From positions 466,593-530,592 of the forward strand of contig NZ_PDDM01000001.1 in NCBI RefSeq assembly GCF_002914585.1: DNA of 64,000 nt. The letters run 5' to 3'. The notes beneath the pieces were generated by a model, which was not told the DNA's origin, did no database searches, and worked only from the letters and a program-made list of their open reading frames with translations. Of the stretch, positions 60,399-64,000 are shown one piece after another. The stretch is from Pseudanabaena sp. BC1403. Lineage in GTDB: Bacteria > Cyanobacteriota > Cyanobacteriia > Pseudanabaenales > Pseudanabaenaceae. The number at the start of each line of letters is the position of its first letter. The stretch's first letter is position 1. The translations under genes and the position numbers were made by a program.

Positions 60399-62036
60399 CT
60401 ATCTAGATTTTCCATAACGGATGAAATAAATTAAGCGTTTTGGAAAACTGATCAATCCTTTCCATAGTTTAATAATCGAATTCTCGATCTTCACAACGAT
60501 CGCATCAATCCAAAGGAGAAATATCATCACAGGATTGTTGGAGTAGCCCCAAAGATTTGCTTTTGTTTCAATCCATGCCCGTAAAGGTCGATCGCTGTCT
60601 CTGTCGGAACTTTGCGATTGATACATCTGCAATTCTTCTTCAAAAACTAGGCTACTTTCAAGCTGATCTTGGGAGATTTGGGTGGTTGTGGTTTCAAAAT
60701 TCTGTAACTCACTGGATGAATGGATTGCTGTCCGATCGGGTGATTTACTAAACGAAATGGATTCATATTCCAATGGAAGTGGCCAAGGCCCGTTATCATC
60801 GCCAAATAGATCCTCCATCGTTAACCAAGCTTCAGCGCTAGGCGTAATATCCGAGGTCTCATCTAGAGTTGGTTGCGATCGCTGTTTATTAAAGAAATAG
60901 GCGATCGCATCTTCGATTAACTTTTGGAGGCGTTCGAGTTGATTGTCGAGTTTGAGAGCATCATCAAATTCTGACTCAGGATTTGGATCTCGATTGGGAT
61001 AACTGCCGAATCTGGACTGAAGCTTATCAATTATTTTTTCTGTCAGCAGGTCGGGCTGTGTCCCGCTGATACCATTTGGATTGCCATCTGGATTGCCATC
61101 TAGCGATCGCTTGCCAATGAAATAATCAATTGCGGCGGCGATGAGATCTCGCAGTCGATCTAGATTGTTAGTTTCGGCTAGAGGTGCATTTTCTTTGAGT
61201 CTTCCAGATTTTGCCGCAGTGACTCGCCGCCGCCTTAGCTTAGGACTATCTGGTAATGCTTCTGCATCAGGAGATTCTGTCCCGAATATTTCTGCAACTT
61301 CTTCGTTGCTTTCTAAGCTCTGATCTTGAGGCTGAGTTTGATTGCCAAAGAAGTAGGCGATCGCAGCTTCGATTAAGCGGCGTAATTGCTCTAGTCTTTT
61401 GTTTTTGCCTAGAGCGACATTTTCAGATAGTCCGTTGTTTTCTTTTAATGAGTTTTGTTCTGCTTGGGCTTGGTCTATCTGTTGCCGCCAGATTTCGGCA
61501 AAGAGGCGATTGGCGATTAGTTTGGGTTCTAGTTCTGAGGTTTCGGTGGTTGAGAGGTTCTCGGACGGACGCTTGACGATCGCAGATATTTTGCGATCTA
61601 GTTGTGTTTTGGTGCGATCGATCCAGTCTAAAAATTTGGCTAATGGACGAAAAAATAATGGGATTTCTGACTTAGGTAGGTCATTAGTTGGCTCTACTTT
61701 TTGAGCTGTTGTTTGATCTAGTTCTTGGTTTGTAGATTTTGGTAATAGCCCTGTTGTTTCTGGTTGCGATCGCAGTTTTTCTTTGGGATCAATTTTGCTG
61801 CGATCGAGGCTGGGGAAAATACGTTTGGTGGTCGAGGTGAGCAGATATACGGGATATAGCGCAGCTTTGGCTACTTGATAGGCTAGCAAGCGCGGCAATT
61901 CTTGGAGGGGTAGTCCTGAGAGTTGGCGAATTTTTTGATCGAGCGATCGCCTTACGCTGCGTCCGATTTGGGCGGGTAAGGAGGTATCAATCCAATTAAA
62001 AAGTCGGCTTTGAAATCTTGGCATGACTACCATCAT
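60399..62036 (-). CDS. Hypothetical protein with three repeated helical modules
   Basis: The 545-residue protein (possible start at MPRFQSRLFNW, 62024) has a basic N-terminus with a hydrophobic stretch. Three copies of a helix occur at about 208-230, 290-312 and 364-384: LEQLRRLIEAAIAYFFGN, LDRLRDLIAAAIDYFIGK and LERLQKLIEDAIAYFFNK, in acidic disordered linkers. A C-terminal helix region (NPVMIFLLWIDAIVVKIEN) ends in a basic tail. The function is unknown. The repeats could be amphipathic membrane-binding or partner-docking helices. It follows a terminator hairpin. Confidence 0.75.
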   Translation of the reverse strand: MMVVMPRFQSRLFNWIDTSLPAQIGRSVRRSLDQKIRQLSGLPLQELPRLLAYQVAKAALYPVYLLTSTTKRIFPSLDRSKIDPKEKLRSQPETTGLLPKSTNQELDQTTAQKVEPTNDLPKSEIPLFFRPLAKFLDWIDRTKTQLDRKISAIVKRPSENLSTTETSELEPKLIANRLFAEIWRQQIDQAQAEQNSLKENNGLSENVALGKNKRLEQLRRLIEAAIAYFFGNQTQPQDQSLESNEEVAEIFGTESPDAEALPDSPKLRRRRVTAAKSGRLKENAPLAETNNLDRLRDLIAAAIDYFIGKRSLDGNPDGNPNGISGTQPDLLTEKIIDKLQSRFGSYPNRDPNPESEFDDALKLDNQLERLQKLIEDAIAYFFNKQRSQPTLDETSDITPSAEAWLTMEDLFGDDNGPWPLPLEYESISFSKSPDRTAIHSSSELQNFETTTTQISQDQLESSLVFEEELQMYQSQSSDRDSDRPLRAWIETKANLWGYSNNPVMIFLLWIDAIVVKIENSIIKLWKGLISFPKRLIYFIRYGKSR

Positions 62037-62070
62037 AAAAAAGAAAGGTGCGATCGCGCTTTTCTTTTTT
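62037..62070 (-). terminator. Terminator-like hairpin containing HIP1
   Basis: AAAAAAGAAAGGTGCGAT pairs imperfectly with ATCGCGCTTTTCTTTTTT; the HIP1 octamer sits at the centre. It lies about 87 bp after the stop of the 62157 gene. Confidence 0.6.
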
Positions 62071-62156
62071 TGGTAAAGCTGGAAAACCTTGAGTTTTTTG
62101 TTGTTCGGCTAGCCCAAAAGATTAGAGTCAAGGCTTCTCACGCCGCCTCTCATCTT

Positions 62157-62636
62157 TTATTTCAATACAAGTCCTATGCCTAATTTATTGCCTATGTCCA
62201 TGACGTTGTTGGCGAAGTCGGTCATGCCTGCGATCGGGGAGGCGACAAAGGTAACAGCGGCTAGTAGGGCTAGTAGGCGTTTTTTGAGTTTGGGTAAGTT
62301 GCGTTCTGGTTCTGGTTTTTGTATTTCGATTTCTACGTCATCGATGTCGATGGTGACATCTTCGCGGATTTCCTGTGGAAATTGGGCGGCGGTTTGGCGC
62401 AGGTTGCTGATGATTTGCAGGAGTTCTGCTACGCTTGCGCCGCTGGTTTGGGTGAAGTTTGACGCTTGTTGACGGGCGTTGTCTTTGACTTCGTTAGCAA
62501 GGTTTCCGATGTTGGCGTTGCCGTTAATTTGTGTGCCAATTTTATCGCGCATTACTTTGTCACCAAGGACTTTATCCCCTGCAATGTTATCTCCTGAGCC
62601 GTATTGATGAATGTTGTTTGATATGGAGTTTGGCAT
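62157..62636 (-). pseudogene. C-terminal part of a frameshifted LRR gene
   Basis: The 159-codon frame starts MPNSISNNIHQYGSGDNIAG and continues with Gly/Asp repeats (DKVLGDKVMRDKI), a helical region and a C-terminal hydrophobic segment (LLALLAAVTFVASPIAGM). This layout occurs as the tail of cyanobacterial repeat proteins. The frame stays open for 39 codons upstream of its ATG and joins the LRR frame at 62654-63064 if one A is added at 62744-62748. It could still be translated alone from this ATG. Confidence 0.6.
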
Positions 62637-62753
62637 AGGTTTGTAATGGAGTTTTAGGAGTTGATTTGCTGGTAAGGCTTGTGTAGCGTAGGTTTGTCCG
62701 TCATCATCGCTGAATTCGACTTCGTAGATTTCAGGTGCAAGGATTTTTGGTTG
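62637..62753 (-). pseudogene. Middle segment (DUF4926-like) in the frameshifted frame
   Basis: Between a TAG at 62754-62756 and the ATG at 62636, in frame with it, 39 codons read QPKILAPEIYEVEFSDDDGQ then TYATQALPANQLLKLHYKP. This resembles the C-terminal half of DUF4926 proteins (YEVEF..DG.T.A...L.A.QL). It has no start codon of its own. On the other frame the same bases give the unconvincing tail of the LRR protein. Confidence 0.6.
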
Positions 62754-63064
62754 CTATTGAGGTCAAGCGTAGTCAGATTTGCTAAGTTGGAGATCGCGTC
62801 TGGTATCACCGTGATTTTGTTGAATGCAATGGAAAGTTCTTTGAGATTGATTAATTGAAAAATCTCTTGGGGAATAGAAGTTAAACGATTTCCTTTACTC
62901 TTTCCTTCCTTATAGTCAAACTTACCTAAAATAAACTTTTCCAGACTTTGCAACCGTCCAATTTCGCTGGATAATCCTTCCAGATCATTCCCCCACAGAT
63001 CGAGTTCTGTCCAGCCCTCACGTTCTGCTTGTGCGATTATTGCCAATAACTCTGCATCTGTCAT
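62654..63064 (-). pseudogene. N-terminal LRR part of a frameshifted gene (Roco-like cap)
   Basis: The 136-codon frame starts MTDAELLAIIAQAEREGWTE. Residues 1-105 are the same cap and leucine-rich start as the Roco protein at 13246 (LDL.G.DL..LSSEIGRLQSLEKFILGK). After NSNQ at residue 106 the sequence becomes atypical (KSLHLKSTKS), where the run of five A at the junction is one base short. With six A it would read on into the following segment, giving a protein of about 302 residues. The GTPase domain is absent. Confidence 0.72.
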
Positions 63065-63136
63065 AAATTCAAGGAAAAAGTAGAAAGGAAAAAGGAAAAA
63101 ATTATTTTTTAGATTGCAATTTACTCTAAATATTAT

Positions 63137-63478
63137 TCATAGAAATTCCAACACGTTTTTTATCGATTCATGGGAACTTCTTTGCAGCAAAGCTAACAAC
63201 CTTCGTAAAGCTTCCCCAATTGGCAACTGAGGCGATACAATAATTCCAAAATGTTCCTTTTCTGAAATCACATAGTCATTGTGTATCAACACAAAATCCT
63301 TCACATTGAAAGTAAACATACAAACACCCTGCTCGATCGCATACTCAATCTGTTCGCGATCGTTTCTCCCTTTTCGTCCCAACTCCTGCACATGAATAGC
63401 TTCATATCCCCTCTTGCGTAAAGCCGAAGCCAAGTCAAGCTGCACATCTTCATCTAGCAACAACTTTACCTTAGCCAT
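63137..63478 (-). CDS. DUF5615 PIN-like toxin candidate
   Basis: The 113-residue protein starts MAKVKLLLDEDVQLDLASAL and contains KRGYEAIHVQELGRKGRNDREQ and FTFNVKDFVLIHNDYV, which match DUF5615 (predicted PIN-like RNase) with the spaced acidic residues. It starts 2 bp after the stop of the DUF433 gene upstream, so the pair is one transcript. It is much more canonical than the partner at 18537. Confidence 0.87.
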   Translation of the reverse strand: MAKVKLLLDEDVQLDLASALRKRGYEAIHVQELGRKGRNDREQIEYAIEQGVCMFTFNVKDFVLIHNDYVISEKEHFGIIVSPQLPIGEALRRLLALLQRSSHESIKNVLEFL

Positions 63479-63480
63479 CT

Positions 63481-63777
63481 TTAACGACCCGCTTTAGGAT
63501 GAACTAACGCTTGACTCTTCCAATACTCAATATTAGAAGACTCTTCCAAATCCTTCTCAACTTCCTCCTGATGATCGAAATAATAGGCAAGTGCCGAATG
63601 TACCTGAGAAGGTCGTAAATGGGAAAGCACACTTAAAATTTCATCCACATTCATCCCCATCTGATAATATCCAGCAATCCGCCGCACCGTTACTCTCGTA
63701 CCCTCAATAATTGGCGCACCACCCGCAATCTCAGAACTAGCGGCAATATAAGGATAAATTGTTGCGGTAATACTCAT
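63481..63777 (-). CDS. DUF433 antitoxin-like protein
   Basis: The 98-residue protein has the DUF433 core (GGAPIIEGTRVTVRRIAGYYQMGMNVDEIL then LRPSQVHSALAYYFDHQEEV). It is a small HTH-containing fold that pairs with DUF5615 toxins and usually represses its own operon. It is the first gene of the pair. Confidence 0.87.
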   Translation of the reverse strand: MSITATIYPYIAASSEIAGGAPIIEGTRVTVRRIAGYYQMGMNVDEILSVLSHLRPSQVHSALAYYFDHQEEVEKDLEESSNIEYWKSQALVHPKAGR

Positions 63778-63818
63778 ACTTTCAGATAATAGCGAACTAA
63801 TTGTATTTTACAAGATTT

Positions 63819-63926
63819 TTAGGCAGGCGATTGTAATTTTCCAGATCGTTCCTCGACAGATCGCACTACTCTTTCAAGTTCTTTTGCCAAGACTGAGGAT
63901 GGCGATGTAAATGGGCGTTGTTGCAT
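63819..63926 (-). CDS. Possible 35-residue peptide
   Basis: From ATG 63926 the frame reads MQQRPFTSPSSVLAKELERV then VRSVEERSGKLQSPA and stops at 63819-63821. It is helical and charged. It could be a real small gene or the remnant of a larger one; it is near the window edge. No family is recognised. Confidence 0.25.
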   Translation of the reverse strand: MQQRPFTSPSSVLAKELERVVRSVEERSGKLQSPA

Positions 63927-64000
63927 GAATAAAAAGAAGCCAAAAGATGGAGGATCTTAGGATAGACAATTAACGAACAACAGAACAGGAGACAGGTTTA

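Overview
This window comes from a cyanobacterium. It is dense in the highly iterated palindrome HIP1 (GCGATCGC) and carries cyanobacterial or plastid marker genes: ndhO, a ycf34-like gene, DUF4346, vMAP-N/NB-ARC and Roco proteins, and many pentapeptide-repeat proteins. The moderate AT-rich composition and the very many GGCGCTTCGCGCC-centred intergenic palindromes suggest a Pseudanabaena-like lineage, but that is an inference. No rRNA, CRISPR array, prophage or intact transposase was seen.

Layout. 1-9.8 kb: partial O-antigen-ligase-like gene, GAF protein, pdhA, nadK, a flotillin-like SPFH protein and an ABC sugar-binding lipoprotein. 10-19 kb: an accessory block with a NACHT NTPase carrying a low-complexity repeat domain, a very large LRR-Roc-COR (Roco) protein, a saccharopine-dehydrogenase-like oxidoreductase and a DUF433/DUF5615 toxin-antitoxin-like pair. 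19-24 kb: an RCK-channel-RCK ion channel and a complete Co/Ni ECF transporter (CbiM/NikM, PDGLE protein, CbiQ, CbiO). 24-34 kb: glycosyltransferases and a sugar-phosphate transferase for surface polysaccharide, an unusual fusion of a degenerate sigma54-activator-type AAA+ domain with a polyferredoxin membrane protein, pentapeptide proteins and a DUF429 protein. 34-45 kb: Ser/Thr kinase, prmA, DUF1460, ycf34-like, ndhO, surE, type I idi, tRNA-Leu(UAG), proA, a glutaredoxin-like protein and tRNA-Val(GAC). 46-53 kb: a divergent locus resembling the accessory part of an extracellular contractile injection system (eCIS): DUF6760 peptide, tail-assembly-like protein, a 988-residue membrane Ig-like protein, an eCIS-type AAA+ ATPase and a secreted pentapeptide protein. 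The tube, sheath and baseplate genes are not here. 53-64 kb: methyltransferase, secreted glucosaminidase-like protein, two tandem paralogous small proteins, an NB-ARC protein with an atypical C-terminus, an epimerase, a three-repeat membrane-associated protein, a frameshifted LRR gene and a second DUF433/DUF5615 pair.

The strongest non-genic signal is the palindrome content. About thirty near-perfect intergenic inverted repeats (arms 14-29 bp) lie mostly at gene ends, sometimes supplying stop codons or C-terminal codons. At least two families have longer conserved flanks, and there are chimeric and compensated units. Separately, two inverted copies of a 150-bp element share 13-bp terminal inverted repeats (TAGGACTTACGCA), 5-bp target duplications and four internal hairpins. 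This is a clear MITE.
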